The position numbers and the translations under genes were made by a program. From Hymenopus coronatus (taxonomy: Eukaryota; Arthropoda; Insecta; Mantodea; Hymenopodidae): a DNA stretch of 64,000 nt. How positions within the stretch are numbered: the stretch's first letter is position 1; each line of letters opens with the position of its first letter. Of this stretch, positions 53,785 through 64,000 are shown in pieces. Under the pieces are notes generated by a model that saw nothing but the letters and a program-made list of their open reading frames with translations, searched no databases and was not told where the DNA came from. Location: positions 53,032,001-53,096,000 of the forward strand of contig CM060883.1 in the NCBI GenBank assembly GCA_030762935.1, written 5' to 3'.

Positions 53785-54325
53785 CAGCGGCGGCTGCTGT
53801 GGAGGAGCACAAGAGCACGTGAACCTCCAACATTTCGTAGTGGATCTCCTTTTTCTCTTTCAGGAAACATTTAATAAAATGCGCTATCCGGTGCCACTTG
53901 TTTAAATATACCGCGCTCTGCTCTTCAGATTGAACACAGCCGAGAACCTGAGTATGTGTCAATAATGTTTGTAGCACAGGCCTCGTGTGCTAGCGTATAA
54001 CCAACGTTTAGCAGCTCTGCGCTTGCGTGGGTAACAAAGCAGTTCGGAATTTTACAGCCAGAAATGAGCACAGTGCGACCGTGCACATTAACATCTCCAG
54101 GGTTCTGTTTATCAGCGGGAGGTGCTGCTATCTTTGACATTTAGTTGAAACTATCCGGAAGTGCAACTGCAGTCTTTGTGAGAGGCGTTATTTTTCTTAG
54201 TAATTCGCATTTTATGCGAGAGTTAAGCTTAAGAGAGAGTTAAGCAGTTCAAAACAGAAAACAACCTCAACGAAGGAACTTTTCCGCAACTAACCGAGCT
54301 ACTGTAGATTGTTATCATTACGACC

Positions 54326-54535
54326 ATGACTACATCAGAACCAGAAATAAGCTTTCCCACAGTAAAAAGAATTAAAACCTTTACTAGCAGTACGAAGGGC
54401 GAAGACCGGCTTTCAGCACTAGTAATGCTTGCTATTGAGAAGAAACTGGTCAACAGCATAAAATGCTTTAATCACCGAGTGATAGAAAAGTTCTCACATT
54501 TGAAAAACCGGCGCGTGGAATTTCTGTACAAATAA
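54326..54535 (+). pseudogene. hAT dimerisation domain fragment
   Basis: FPTVKRIKTFTSSTKGEDRL and LVMLAIEKKL are typical of the C-terminal dimerisation region of hAT transposases (RIKTxxRSTxGEDRLxxLAxLxI). The sequence ends KNRRVEFLYK then stop. The upstream catalytic core is not recognisable here. Confidence 0.72.
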
Positions 54536-54547
54536 ATTTGGTGTTAA

Positions 54548-57334
54548 GGGGAGTTGGTTGTTATCGCATTCTAAAAGTTAGGGAAAATTGTATATGTTCA
54601 AGAAGCCATAAATCAGATGTTATCAGTCAGATCTTCTTCAAATTTTTTGTGCTGTGTTAGTAAATTCTTGAGTTTAAAATAAGCCTATAGGGGCTGTTGT
54701 ATTACTCACTATTTGCTATAAAATGACTTTTAAAGATGCAATAGATATTTTAGTTTTGTCATTGTTTATCTTGATATATGTACCCTTTATTCCAGTTTTA
54801 TTGCTTAGATTTCTGTGAAACTTTGGGAATTTACTAAAAAGGGATACCTAAACCTACCCTACCACAATTATTGAAATATATTCAGTATTACTGGGTAAAG
54901 TTGCATAAAAACTTTATTACTAAAAAAAACCAATTTATTTTTACCATGAAAAATACAGCAATTTCCTCAAATTCCTAAGTAATTCTATAATACTGGCAAG
55001 GGAGTTTTATCATAAATTCATACAGTAATCCTGAAAGTTTCAGGCTGTTAGCTTGAATGGTTTGAGAGGAAATGGTACAAGAAGTGTAAAAAATGTGATT
55101 TTTCAGGAGAGCAAAAAGAAAATAGCATACATTCTCTAACCTTACTTTTTTAATTTTAGAATGCTCCAGGACTGTAACTGTCTCCCTCCTGGGCTTCCTT
55201 ATCTTCTCTCTTCCTTTTTAGCCCTCTCTTCTTCACTCTGGCTTCTTTGGACATCTCCTCCATAGCTTTATCAGCCTTAGCAACACGGTCCAGGTCTAAT
55301 GCTCGCAGTGCTTTCTTCATGTTTTCTCCTGGTTCAATGTCCATTGCTTTCATTACATGGATTCTCTTGTAGCACCCATCATTAAAACATATTACTGAGT
55401 CGAAAACACCAATTTTAATTGTTTTTGCTCCAACAAATACATTTTTTGGTATCCTTTGCCAGATGCAGCTGTTGAAAGACTCGTTCTGGTTTTGAGTCTT
55501 GCCATGTAGACATTTTCTTAGTAGTTCTTCATCTGAAAGCTTCCTGTAAATGGGCTTGATTTTTTCAATCACAGCATTTGGCAAGGAATGTTTATGTACA
55601 TATTCAGCTCCAGTTATAAGTGATCGCTGATAACCACACCATGATTCAACTCCTGGTGGACAGAGACCATGGGAAGGGTTCTCATCAGTAGAGCATTTGT
55701 GAAAAAAAGAAGCCCATACAGCTTTCTGCATTTCTTTTAGATTATTGCAATTATTTCTAATTGCCATTCCATAGTAGTTTTGTAACTGATCAATTTCTGA
55801 TTTGGTAAGCCGACCTCGTCCACCAATTGGCTTACCATCATCTAATTTCTGCCCTTTCAAAGATTTGCATAATTCCAGTAGAAATCGACCCATTCTCTTT
55901 TGAACATGGCCTACACATTCAATTTTGGTAACTTCCACTTCACTACCATAGGGCTTTGCCTTAGACACTGCATGATACCCCTTGGAATCACCATCACCCA
56001 AATATTGCACATAGCGCAGGCCTCTGGTAAGCTCAGATCTTGAGCAAATTTCAACTGCACCTGCAACCTCCATCCCTCCACTGTAGCCATCAAAATTTTT
56101 GAGGCAGGCATGGTCATTATTCCTAGTGCATCCTGCACAGTACTTGCTATATGTTGCTACATCTAGCACTTTTCCTGTGAGCAGCGAGGTTCCAGTCACA
56201 ACACCATGCAGTGATGAGAAACCTCTCTTCTGCCATGATCCATCTATGACAATTGTTGTGTCAGGACTACCTTCTAATTCCTTGACTTCTTTAGCAGCAT
56301 TCCACATTGAACCCTCAGCAACCTCTTTTACACTGTCATATATAGCTTTGTTATACACATCAAATTTACTGGCAGGTGGTGGTAGGTCCATAAGAGCACA
56401 AAAGGTACGAGCTGCCAGTTTACCTTTTCCAATACACCTCATGGCATAAGCAAATCTAAGATTTACAGAGGAGACTTTTCTTGTATTTACTGGTGATGTC
56501 ATTGTATAATTGCTGTGGTTACAATATTTACATTCTAACTTTAGTTTAGTTGACAAACCTCTTCTGCTTCGCTGTTCCTCAGTTATTTGTACACTATTTA
56601 CAGCATTACAACTTGAACAAGAAACACTTTTGTTTATAAATAAAGATAATATGGACAAGTCAATAATTATATTTACACTATTTGTAGCACTTGAAGCTGG
56701 CATATCATTAACATCATCACTAACATTGAATAAATCAGACAGCTTCTTTCTTGAGGCACTTGAACTTGCAGGGGATTGGAGGTTAGGTGAAGATGTGCCA
56801 CCTTTTACTGTAATGTTGTTCAGCTTCTTGTGTTGGTTACCTCTAAATTTTCGTTTACGATTGAATGAGGTATTTCTTCCCATATTTAAATTTGAAAATA
56901 TACTCAAAGACCTCCAAAACTAACACTGTTATACAAAATTCCTTTTCTGCACCAGCTAGTAGACAGATTTCCCTTGCTTACATACAAGAAAAGAGATCAT
57001 AGTTCAGTGCTGCCACCAGCAAAAGATCACAGCAACAAAACACACATGGTATGATATTAGTTCAGTGCTGCCAACAGCAAAAGAATAAGCTTCCCAGCAA
57101 CAAAACATACAAATAAAAAGCCTCTTACCCATACGGAAACATATCTTGAGCTGGAGTGGGCGTGGCATTCAAACATGGAACGCACGTAGCGATTTAAATC
57201 CAGGCATTTAAAAGTGCTTAATAATAATGCAACACATACATATCATATATCAAAATGTTCAGGAAAGTATGCTCTTTCATATAAACAAATAAAATTTTTT
57301 TTCATTTTTTGACACTGATAACGACCAACTCCCC
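54548..57334 (-). mobile_element. Kolobok/Mutator-like DNA transposon with TTAA duplication
   Basis: Both ends carry GGGGAGTTGGT(T/C)GTTATC in inverse orientation and are flanked by TTAA (54544-54547 and 57335-57338). The size is 2.79 kb with a single open gene on the minus strand. It lies inside the hAT element just after its stop codon, so it is the youngest of three nested insertions. Confidence 0.85.
55156..56883 (-). CDS. Kolobok/Mutator-like transposase, open reading frame
   Basis: 575 residues from ATG at 56883 (MGRNTSFNRKRKF); an upstream open frame starts at a TTG. Domains: basic N-terminus, a four-Cys zinc site (CSSCNAV...CKYC near residues 88-123), the catalytic start TIVIDGSWQKRGFSSLHGVV near residue 205, a CAGC/CLKNFDGYSGGME block, GDGDSKGYHAV near 300, and CVGHVQKRMG near 325. 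The tail is basic (KKRGLKRKREDKE). This matches the insect group usually labelled Mutator-like transposase; TTAA suggests Kolobok. It is the best-preserved transposase here and could be active. Confidence 0.82.
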   Translation of the reverse strand: MGRNTSFNRKRKFRGNQHKKLNNITVKGGTSSPNLQSPASSSASRKKLSDLFNVSDDVNDMPASSATNSVNIIIDLSILSLFINKSVSCSSCNAVNSVQITEEQRSRRGLSTKLKLECKYCNHSNYTMTSPVNTRKVSSVNLRFAYAMRCIGKGKLAARTFCALMDLPPPASKFDVYNKAIYDSVKEVAEGSMWNAAKEVKELEGSPDTTIVIDGSWQKRGFSSLHGVVTGTSLLTGKVLDVATYSKYCAGCTRNNDHACLKNFDGYSGGMEVAGAVEICSRSELTRGLRYVQYLGDGDSKGYHAVSKAKPYGSEVEVTKIECVGHVQKRMGRFLLELCKSLKGQKLDDGKPIGGRGRLTKSEIDQLQNYYGMAIRNNCNNLKEMQKAVWASFFHKCSTDENPSHGLCPPGVESWCGYQRSLITGAEYVHKHSLPNAVIEKIKPIYRKLSDEELLRKCLHGKTQNQNESFNSCIWQRIPKNVFVGAKTIKIGVFDSVICFNDGCYKRIHVMKAMDIEPGENMKKALRALDLDRVAKADKAMEEMSKEARVKKRGLKRKREDKEAQEGDSYSPGAF

Positions 57335-57345
57335 TTAATTGCGCA

Positions 57346-57640
57346 ATTTAAACAATGCAAATATTATTCACTGTAAATACTATTCCTCACATGAACTGCA
57401 TCAAAGGAGTTCACCCCTGCATCACCTCATGTTGCTGTTAACTCTCGGAGACTAAGAAATTCAACATCTTTACAATACTGGGTGGGTGACGATTTGTGTA
57501 ACAAATTTATAATTCTTGTTATTAGGCACTATCATTGTTTCTAATATTACTTAGATTTGATGTTGCGGTGACGGCGGTAGCAGTAGTGGCAGCGGCTGCG
57601 GCGGTGGTGTGAATATCTAAATTTTTAATCCACGAGCCGC
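57346..57640. other. Subterminal hAT sequence, no gene
   Basis: Contains a GGCGGTAGCAGTAGTGGCAG-type GC-rich tract near 57570, close to the hAT right end. Confidence 0.4.
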
Positions 57641-57653
57641 CACTGAGAAGGAT

Positions 57654-58386
57654 ATTGACTCAATCGTCACAGAATTCTCCGCAGTCATCATCAACAACAC
57701 TACGTTATGTATTCCAATTAGCCAGTCATCTGCTCGTCCATGGTGGAACGAAAAATGCCAAACCACAAAAAAGTAGAAACATAGAGCATACTATTTATTT
57801 AACGACACCCTAACATACAAACCAAACTGGAATTTAAGCTCCTACGTGCGGCTGCTCGCAGAGAAATCAAGAAAAGTAAGAATATATATCACCTCTCACT
57901 AATAAGACTTCTCAGACAGAGATGTGGCAAAAACTACAAGCCATCTGTAGAACTCGTCGACCACGATTTATATCACATCTTCATTCTGCTGAATCCACAA
58001 CTCCTACAACTTATGCTGATACCTTCGCTCCCACATTCTCTGAAATATCCAATGACTTCAAATGCTGTCCTGTAATATAATCGTCAGAAATATGACTTAG
58101 AAAACATGGACGCCTCCTTATTCCCCGATACCGGCCAAGCTTTTAATGACATCTTTAACTTTTATAGAGATCAAGAAACAGTGAAATACTGTAATAGTAA
58201 GAGCGCTGAACTTGACAATATCCCTTATGAATTCATCAATCAGCTGCCTAAAAATGGTTTGATATAATATCTTTTACATATATACAATCACATAGGGTCA
58301 ATAAATGTTTCCCAGATCAGTGACATTTATCTCCTAAACCCAATAAAGATGATTCGTCCCATTTCCCTAATTTGTATAAGGTGCAA
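57654..58386 (+). pseudogene. Reverse transcriptase start of the non-LTR element
   Basis: The linker reads SARPWWNEKCQ near 57735, typical between endonuclease and RT in I/Jockey elements, then DNIPYEFINQLPKNGL (58212-58260) and IRPISLICIRC near 58350. Several stops. The catalytic YxDD is not present before the break. Confidence 0.68.
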
Positions 58387-59950
58387 CAGTGGCGAATTCT
58401 CCTATATACCGCATACTGCATACACCGGCGGTGATGTACTAAACTTAAGAGGGTTCTAAACGACTCTCAATAAACTTGCAAAATAATCAGAATTTGTTGT
58501 ATGTCACTTTAACTAAATACGAAATAATAGCAAGTTTGTGTGGTTAAAATTTCTTATTTTTTAATTTGTTTATTTAATAGCGTGCGTACACATCTAACTC
58601 GCCGCAAGTTAAAATGATTACCATGCACCCAACACTCTCAGCTAGCTAGGCAAGGCCAGCAATGGTGAGCGCGCGCATCTACTCTATCGTAAGTTGAAGC
58701 GATGGACACGCACTCCCAATTCTCCGCTAGAGAGGTAGGGGTAAGAAGCTTAGTTGCCAGCCGTTAGCTGTCCAAATGCATCGCTAAATGTTGTGATTGA
58801 CAATCGTTTTTAGTCTGCATTAGTGTTGTTTTGCTTGTAACTTTTTATGAAAATAATCAATGTAAGTGTTACTGAAGTTCTTGTGACTGTGCAGTAAAAT
58901 ATGTGTTCAAGACTGGTTTTTGGAATTTTGAATTTTCTGAAAAACTTAAAATAAAAAAACAACGGCAGGCCCACTCCCGAACTACCAGGCCTGATTGCAA
59001 AATGTCAAGACAGAAAACGAGAGAATAACAGACATTTCTCATTAGCAACTATTAGCAACAAAAATAACATATTTTGTGCATTCACTCTTACACATTTCAA
59101 AGCATAATGAAGTGGTAAAAAGAACAGAGAAATGTTGAATAGACTCATTGATGTTGTTTGTCACTTAGGTAAGCAGGGAGTAGCTTTTAGAGGACATGAC
59201 AAGTCAGAAAGTTCCTTTAATCGAGGTAGTTACCTAGAAACATTGGATTTACTCAGTACGTATGATCAACTTTTAAATGATCATTTAAAAAACGCTACAG
59301 TTTTCCAGGGCACCTCTAATCCATTCAGAATGATTTAGTCGAAGCTGTTAGGGGTATTTTGGTAAACTGTATAACAAAACATCTTGCATCCGCTAATTTT
59401 GAATATTCTTCTAGACGAGTGTTCAGAAGTAGAACAAATCCCAACCTTCTGCCATTTTACGCTTTGTGGACAAATCGGGAAGTTCAAGAAAGGTTCATGA
59501 GCATTACAGACGCCAGTGCAGACAGATCTGCTGAGGCACTTTACAACCGCGTACTTACAACAGTTAAAGAATGTAATATTTGTAAGAAACTTGTCGCTCA
59601 CACATATGATAGTAATTTATGGTCAATTAGGTGGTCTGCAGCCTAAAGTAAAAGTGGAATTTACACAGGCATTATTTGTTCACTGCTGTCGTATTCAGAA
59701 TTTCGTTCTGCAACAGGCAGCGATGCGTATTTATAAGTGCAGAATTTTTCAAACTCCACCAGGGCTCTCTAATTTCTTTTCTCATTCTACTAAAGAACGG
59801 AAACTTTGCATATTTTTATGAATAAAAAGTTACCAAAAGCGAGCCACGCTGGAACTTCAATTCACATCTCGTCAACACTGTACAAGAGCAACGAGATAGC
59901 CTGATTTTAATCTTTGAATTCATGACAGAACCAGAAAACAATGTTGATGG
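58387..59950 (+). pseudogene. Second hAT (ZMYM1-like) remnant
   Basis: Begins CAGTGGCGAATTC. Coding blocks in several frames: IDVVCHLGKQGVAFRGHDKS (59150), STYDQLLNDHLKNATVFQG (59260), EVQERFMSITDASADRSAEA (59485) and HSTKERKLCIF (59790). These match the insect ZMYM1-type hAT transposases. No right end was found. Confidence 0.68.
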
Positions 59951-60459
59951 GAACCTGGTATATTGGTTAAAGCATTAGGTTTTCTTTATTTTTTGACCCG
60001 GTTGGATACTGGCTTCCTCCTTAAGACATTTCCGGCAATGTTTGCTCACACCAACATTCTCTTCAACATATTGATGGCCGCGCCTGCGGTGCCATAAGTA
60101 ATTAAAGCGGGCGTTAGACACTACAAAAAAAAAAAAAAAAAAAATTAGCTTTGATGAGCAATTATTGTATTCTCATTCTCAGTATATATAACATGTCTAA
60201 AGTGAAGGATCAGTCAGTCAAAAACTGTAGTATTATATTTGTGAATTTGGTGATAAAATGTTTGGTACTGATGGGGTTACCTCATTCTATAAATTATGTG
60301 AAATGTTTCACAGTGTAACAGCATTGCAATATTGATAAACATAAGAACTGATTACATAGACATAATGCAGTAAAGTAGGCAACTTTTACTATTTGAAAAC
60401 ACTTCAGAGATGAGTAGATCTTCTCATTAAAAACATACATTTTATTGATTAGTTAAATA
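59951..60459. other. AT-rich interval, no gene
   Basis: Includes an A21 run at 60124-60144, perhaps a retroposon tail. Confidence 0.35.
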
Positions 60460-61194
60460 CGAAGTACGTCCGGAAAGTAAGTTCCATTTCAATTTATCTC
60501 CGCTGCAGCGCTGCGATCGCAGTGCCGCACATGCGCGGTAGACGCTGTGTATCAAGGAGAAGAAACGTGCGCCATTTTGAGATCGCTGTCAGCCACATAC
60601 GTTTTGTTGTGCTTGTTTACTATGTCGGTGTTGATTGAAAATCCCGCCGCTTGTGAAATCAGATCTGTGAATCACAAATGAATGCTAGGAAAGTGAAACC
60701 AATTGAAATTTATCGGCAAATTTGCGAAGTTTGAGTGATTCAATGGTGAGAAGATGGGTCCGAGAGTTCAATGAAGGACGTAGTGAAGTGCACGATGAAG
60801 AACGAAGTGGGCGTCCATCTTTGGTTACAGGAGAACTGGTTCACGCGATTGATGACAAGATCCAGGAAAATCGCAAGTTTACAATTAGTGCTCTTGCTAT
60901 GGAATTTCCCCAAAGCTCACGATCACTAAATCATGAAATTGTTGCCAAAAAACTGAAATTTTGTAAAATTTGCTCACGTTGGGTACCTACTTTTCGAAGA
61001 CACAGGCGACAAACTTCTATGAAGAAGGTATACAAAAACTTGTGCCACGCTATGACAAATGCCTGCAAAATTTCGGCAGTTATGTGGAAAAGTAGTTTAA
61101 GAGTTGTAGAATTTTGTGCAATAAATAATTATTCTGAATCTGTACACAATTTAATTTTATTACCAAACGGAACTTACTTTCTGGACGTACCTCG
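60460..61194 (+). mobile_element. mariner element, internally deleted
   Basis: TIRs CGAAGTACGTCCGGAAAGTAAG (left) and CGAGGTACGTCCAGAAAGTAAG (right, inverse) with TA at 60458-60459 and 61195-61196. The length of 735 bp is about half of a full mariner. Start and end of the transposase remain, and the catalytic middle is deleted. Confidence 0.9.
60678..61097 (+). pseudogene. mariner transposase, N-terminus fused to C-terminus by deletion
   Basis: N-terminal helix-turn-helix blocks SMVRRWVREFNEGRSEVHDE and RSGRPSLVT, then RKFTISALAMEFPQSS, and near 60965 the frame meets the C-terminal end (YEEGIQKLVPRYDKCLQ, in another frame at 61015-61070). The DDE catalytic core is gone. Confidence 0.82.
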
Positions 61195-61196
61195 TA

Positions 61197-62629
61197 TTTC
61201 TTCTATTATCCATATATTTTGATCTTGTTTTAGGAAACACGAACATAGATTTGTATACATTTTGTATGCAACCATAGTGGATAATTAAAAACTCCATGCT
61301 TCAACTTCCATGATTCACATTCAAGTTCAGAGGTTCCATAGACTTTTATCAGCATAGATTATTGTTTTATGTAATATTGGTGTATAGTATATTAATATTA
61401 TAGCAATAAAAGATTTTATATTGCACTATGTATGATGATAAAGTAATATTTTGTGTTTTATTGGTCATATTTTACAGTCACAAATACAAGCTATTTCCTA
61501 AATTTTTGGTTATAGAAATTGCCCCTAGTTATCAACAATATGCTCTCATCATGAACACCATGCTTTCATCATCTGGAATTATTTTTGAATTGGTGCTTGG
61601 CATTACAATAATTGTGCTACCAAATCATATGTTTTTATTTATTGCCTTTTTTCCTATGCGAAAGTTGTTCCTTTCTTATGCCTGACTCAGTTACATGAAA
61701 CAAGGAGATTGGTTGCTATGATCTGCGAAATGTTAGCAGAGAGAGAAAACAGGAAATTGTGGCAGACAAGTAACCTTCAATGAAAATGTTAGCAGAACAA
61801 CTGGTTATTATACGGCAGTGAGAGAAAGAAAGGAAGAAAGAAAGACAAAAAATTATTTTGTAATATAACAAATCTTCATTAGCTAGAAAGAAACTGGCAT
61901 GTCAGCCCATATCCAATTTTTTCAGGGTATGCCAGTTGAAAGTGCAGCTCTCTCTCCATTCTCCCTTTCTTCTGATGCTTTTAGAGTAAAATGTTATCCT
62001 CCATGCTAATTCATGAGAACTAAATGATTGACTATACTGTGTCTCTCTTAAATAATTATATAACTGATTCTAAATTACAAGCAAGAAGTTACAAAATAGA
62101 TTGATCACTCAATAGTTATGGCAGTATATTTCAATATTTCGTTAAGACAACTTAGAGAGCTTTTTTTTTTTTTTTTTTTTAAAGAAATGAAGTTGCTGAT
62201 ATATGGTTAAACTTATGTTGGTAACATGAACAAACAAATTTCTCCAAATGATTTCTTACCATTTGGGACTTAAGAATATAATATGCTAGTGAGGTTCTTT
62301 GAGGGACCATAATACCTTTTTCCTTCCTTATGCTTATGAAAAAATCTTATATGTTACATTCACATGCTTTTCTCTAAATCACTGTAACAAATCATTGTTA
62401 AACAGCTTATTTTTCTAATTTATGATAATCAAGATAAACATTAGCATAAATTGTCTTAATTACATGCTTCCTTATCAATAGGAGGTAAATAAGGGATAAG
62501 CTAACACAATAGCCAAATCTTTTAAAAACTGGCTGCCATGTGGTTGAAATCCATATTTATGCATGACAGGAGTTTACAAACTTCTGTGTGAGAAAAGTTT
62601 AAATGTTTTAAATCTGAAACAGTTATTAA
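61197..62629. other. AT-rich interval, no gene
   Basis: A T20 run lies at 62161-62180. I see nothing coding. Confidence 0.4.
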
Positions 62630-63185
62630 CAAGGAATATCTAAAAAATGGTCAACTCTATGAAAAAAATGTATATGACATGAATTGTGTGTTTTAACGAG
62701 ATCTACATTTTTTGTATTGCAAGTTTTTGTCTATCGCTTAAGGTTTACCAGTTACGCAAGAATAAAGAGGTCTTTAGAGGCTATTCCCAGAAAATTCAAG
62801 ATATACATTTTATTTGCCATGTTAATATCTTTAGTACATGGTATTCCAATCACAATCGTTAGAGCCATTTTTGAGAAAATCAAAATGTTTGAAATTTTTT
62901 CCATGTAAAGGGTAGTTTTTGGTGGAGGAATTTTTCAAAATCTTTGTGTCGCATCCCTGGAATATGCTTAACTTAAATACCAAGTTTGATATTTTACCAA
63001 CTTTTTGTTTCTGAGTTATCATGTTCACACACACATGCACACACAGACCTTTTCTCTTTTTTTTTTTTGGATACAGCAGACCCTAAAATGTGTATTTCCG
63101 GCGAAATCTCGCTACTGAATTTTTGTGTGTATTGCAACACCTTCTCTAGACACTATGTACATAGTACTTATAGAGAAAGTCAAAA
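62630..63185 (+). repeat. Dispersed repeat, copy 2
   Basis: Same block order as 47090-47630 with scattered differences and one CA-rich insertion near 63022-63045. Confidence 0.82.
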
Positions 63186-63916
63186 CCTGCAAAACTACTC
63201 TGTGAAAAGAAAACAATGATTTAAGTACATCTGCTTACTATATTTTCAGATGCCTAGCTTTTATCACCAATATTTCAAGAAACAATTAAACAAAATGTGT
63301 TTAAAAATGACATTCTTCTATTACTCATAAATAGAATACACATAATACTGTCTTTGGTTATTGTTTATTTTCAGTTTAGAGTAACTGCAACCAGTCTGCA
63401 AGCTTTGGTAGATAGTAATGCGGCAAGTTGGTGGGATCACTTTCTGTATCCTCCAACTTTGACGCTCCAGAGAGAACCAGCATCTTTTGGAATCCACATT
63501 TTGTTCCCAGCAGTATATCTTGGGATAATCTGAAAGGAAAGAAAACTTGACAATAAAATTTACACATATTTTGAGTTTAGTCATCCATAACTGAATTGCT
63601 TGTTGTTGAAAGGAATTAATTCCCTATTTTGAGCTAGCTTCAAGCCATGGTTTTGTATTCATTAAAGTAATGCTTTTTATGCTCAAAGCATTTCTAATGT
63701 GTCTCTTAATTCCTTGCTGAAAGAAACAGTACCATATTACAAAATATTCATGGTATGACCCAAAAATTCATGTTGCATACTACTTGGAGAAAATGTTCAA
63801 TGAAGTGGAAAACATTAAATCAAAAGTGAATTTTGTATTGTTTGTCAACTTTAATAGGTACATTCACTATGTTCTCAAATGTTACTGGTGCTAAAATAAT
63901 GAAACTAAAAAAACAT
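63186..63916. other. No gene seen
   Basis: AT-rich interval between two copies of the dispersed repeat. Confidence 0.4.
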
Positions 63917-64000
63917 TTTTTACTTTTTCTACACATACTATATACTTAATGTATAGAGAAGGTATTGAATTGTACCCAAAAGTTCATTACCGAGATTTCA
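63917..64000 (-). repeat. Dispersed repeat, partial inverse copy 3
   Basis: The last 84 bp match, in inverse orientation, the end of copies 1 and 2 (TACTTTTTCTACACATAC, GAGAAGGTATTGAATTGTAC). The copy is cut by the window edge. Confidence 0.75.

Larger units (their letters stand above)
53785..57645. mobile_element. hAT (ZMYM1-like) element nested in the non-LTR element
   Basis: The left end reads CAGCGGCGGCTGCTG, the right end is the inverse of CAGTGGCGGCTCGTGG, and flanks AGAAGAAT (53777-53784) and AGAAGGAT (57646-57653) form an 8-bp duplication with one mismatch. The flanking non-LTR frame is roughly continuous across the gap. It carries a C-terminal dimerisation fragment at 54326-54535. 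Confidence 0.75.
52408..58386 (+). mobile_element. Non-LTR retrotransposon remnant, split by a hAT element
   Basis: A Pro/Ser-rich ORF1-like stretch (52408-52850), then an APE-type endonuclease (53100-53784), an insertion, then the start of a reverse transcriptase (57654-58386). It resembles I/Jockey-type insect elements. The 3' part is missing beyond 58386, where hAT-like sequence begins. Confidence 0.72.

Noticed and set aside
58387..60160. Complete hAT ends for the second hAT copy
   Set aside because: A left CAGTGGCG end is plausible, but no matching right end or 8-bp duplication could be found.
1..64000. CRISPR arrays, rRNA genes, bacterial operons
   Set aside because: No spaced identical repeats of CRISPR type, no rRNA sequence, and introns plus eukaryotic transposons argue against a prokaryote.

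Overview
The window looks like repeat-rich arthropod, most likely insect, nuclear DNA. It is AT-rich, the gene-like segments have eukaryotic signals (TATA boxes, GT-AG introns of about 86-126 nt in several genes, AATAAA sites), and the sequence is a nest of mobile elements: Polintons, Tc1/mariner-like, hAT, pogo/Tigger-like, Kolobok/Mutator-like, non-LTR, LTR-type and a tRNA-derived SINE. I found no ordinary host gene I can name.

The main content is two complete Polinton/Maverick (adintovirus-like) elements about 1.5 kb apart. Element A is 935-20674, with 6-bp target duplications AAGTGT and terminal inverted repeats (TIRs) of about 1.08 kb. Its layout is: a protein-primed family B DNA polymerase with a spliced 5' end (3363-10081, +); then on the minus strand integrase, a conserved accessory protein, a tail-fibre-like repeat protein and the packaging ATPase (10510-14420); then on the plus strand a phospholipase A2/pX-like protein, the adenain-type protease, penton-like minor capsid protein, a 46-residue protein and the double-jelly-roll major capsid protein (14570-17688); then on the minus strand a PC4-like fragment and a four-exon gene with a duplicated Cys/His domain (17828-19349).

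Element B is 22186-39844, with target duplications GGGGCG and TIRs of about 165 bp that are themselves palindromic. It belongs to a different Polinton lineage. It carries, mainly on the minus strand, a cluster of small unknown genes, a protease with a probable intron, major capsid protein, a pVI-like basic protein, penton, integrase, two accessory proteins, ATPase and a polymerase, plus plus-strand Ser/Thr/Pro-rich and Cys-rich proteins and a secreted Cys-rich/coiled-coil protein. Many neighbouring genes overlap stop to start by 1-4 nt. Both elements have frameshifts and in-frame stops, so neither looks autonomous as written, although several breaks sit in homopolymers and could be assembly errors.

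Element B lies inside a DDE transposase gene. Removing the element and one target duplication rejoins that reading frame exactly. The right half of the same gene is also split by a SINE (40186-40398). From 41 to 64 kb there are decayed transposons: an LTR-type gag/protease remnant (42.3-45.8 kb), a pogo/Tigger-like transposase (48.2-49.7 kb), a non-LTR element (52.4-58.4 kb) containing a hAT element (53785-57645) which in turn contains a Kolobok/Mutator-like transposon with an open 575-codon transposase (54548-57334), a second hAT remnant (58.4-59.95 kb), an internally deleted mariner (60460-61194), and dispersed copies of an unnamed repeat.
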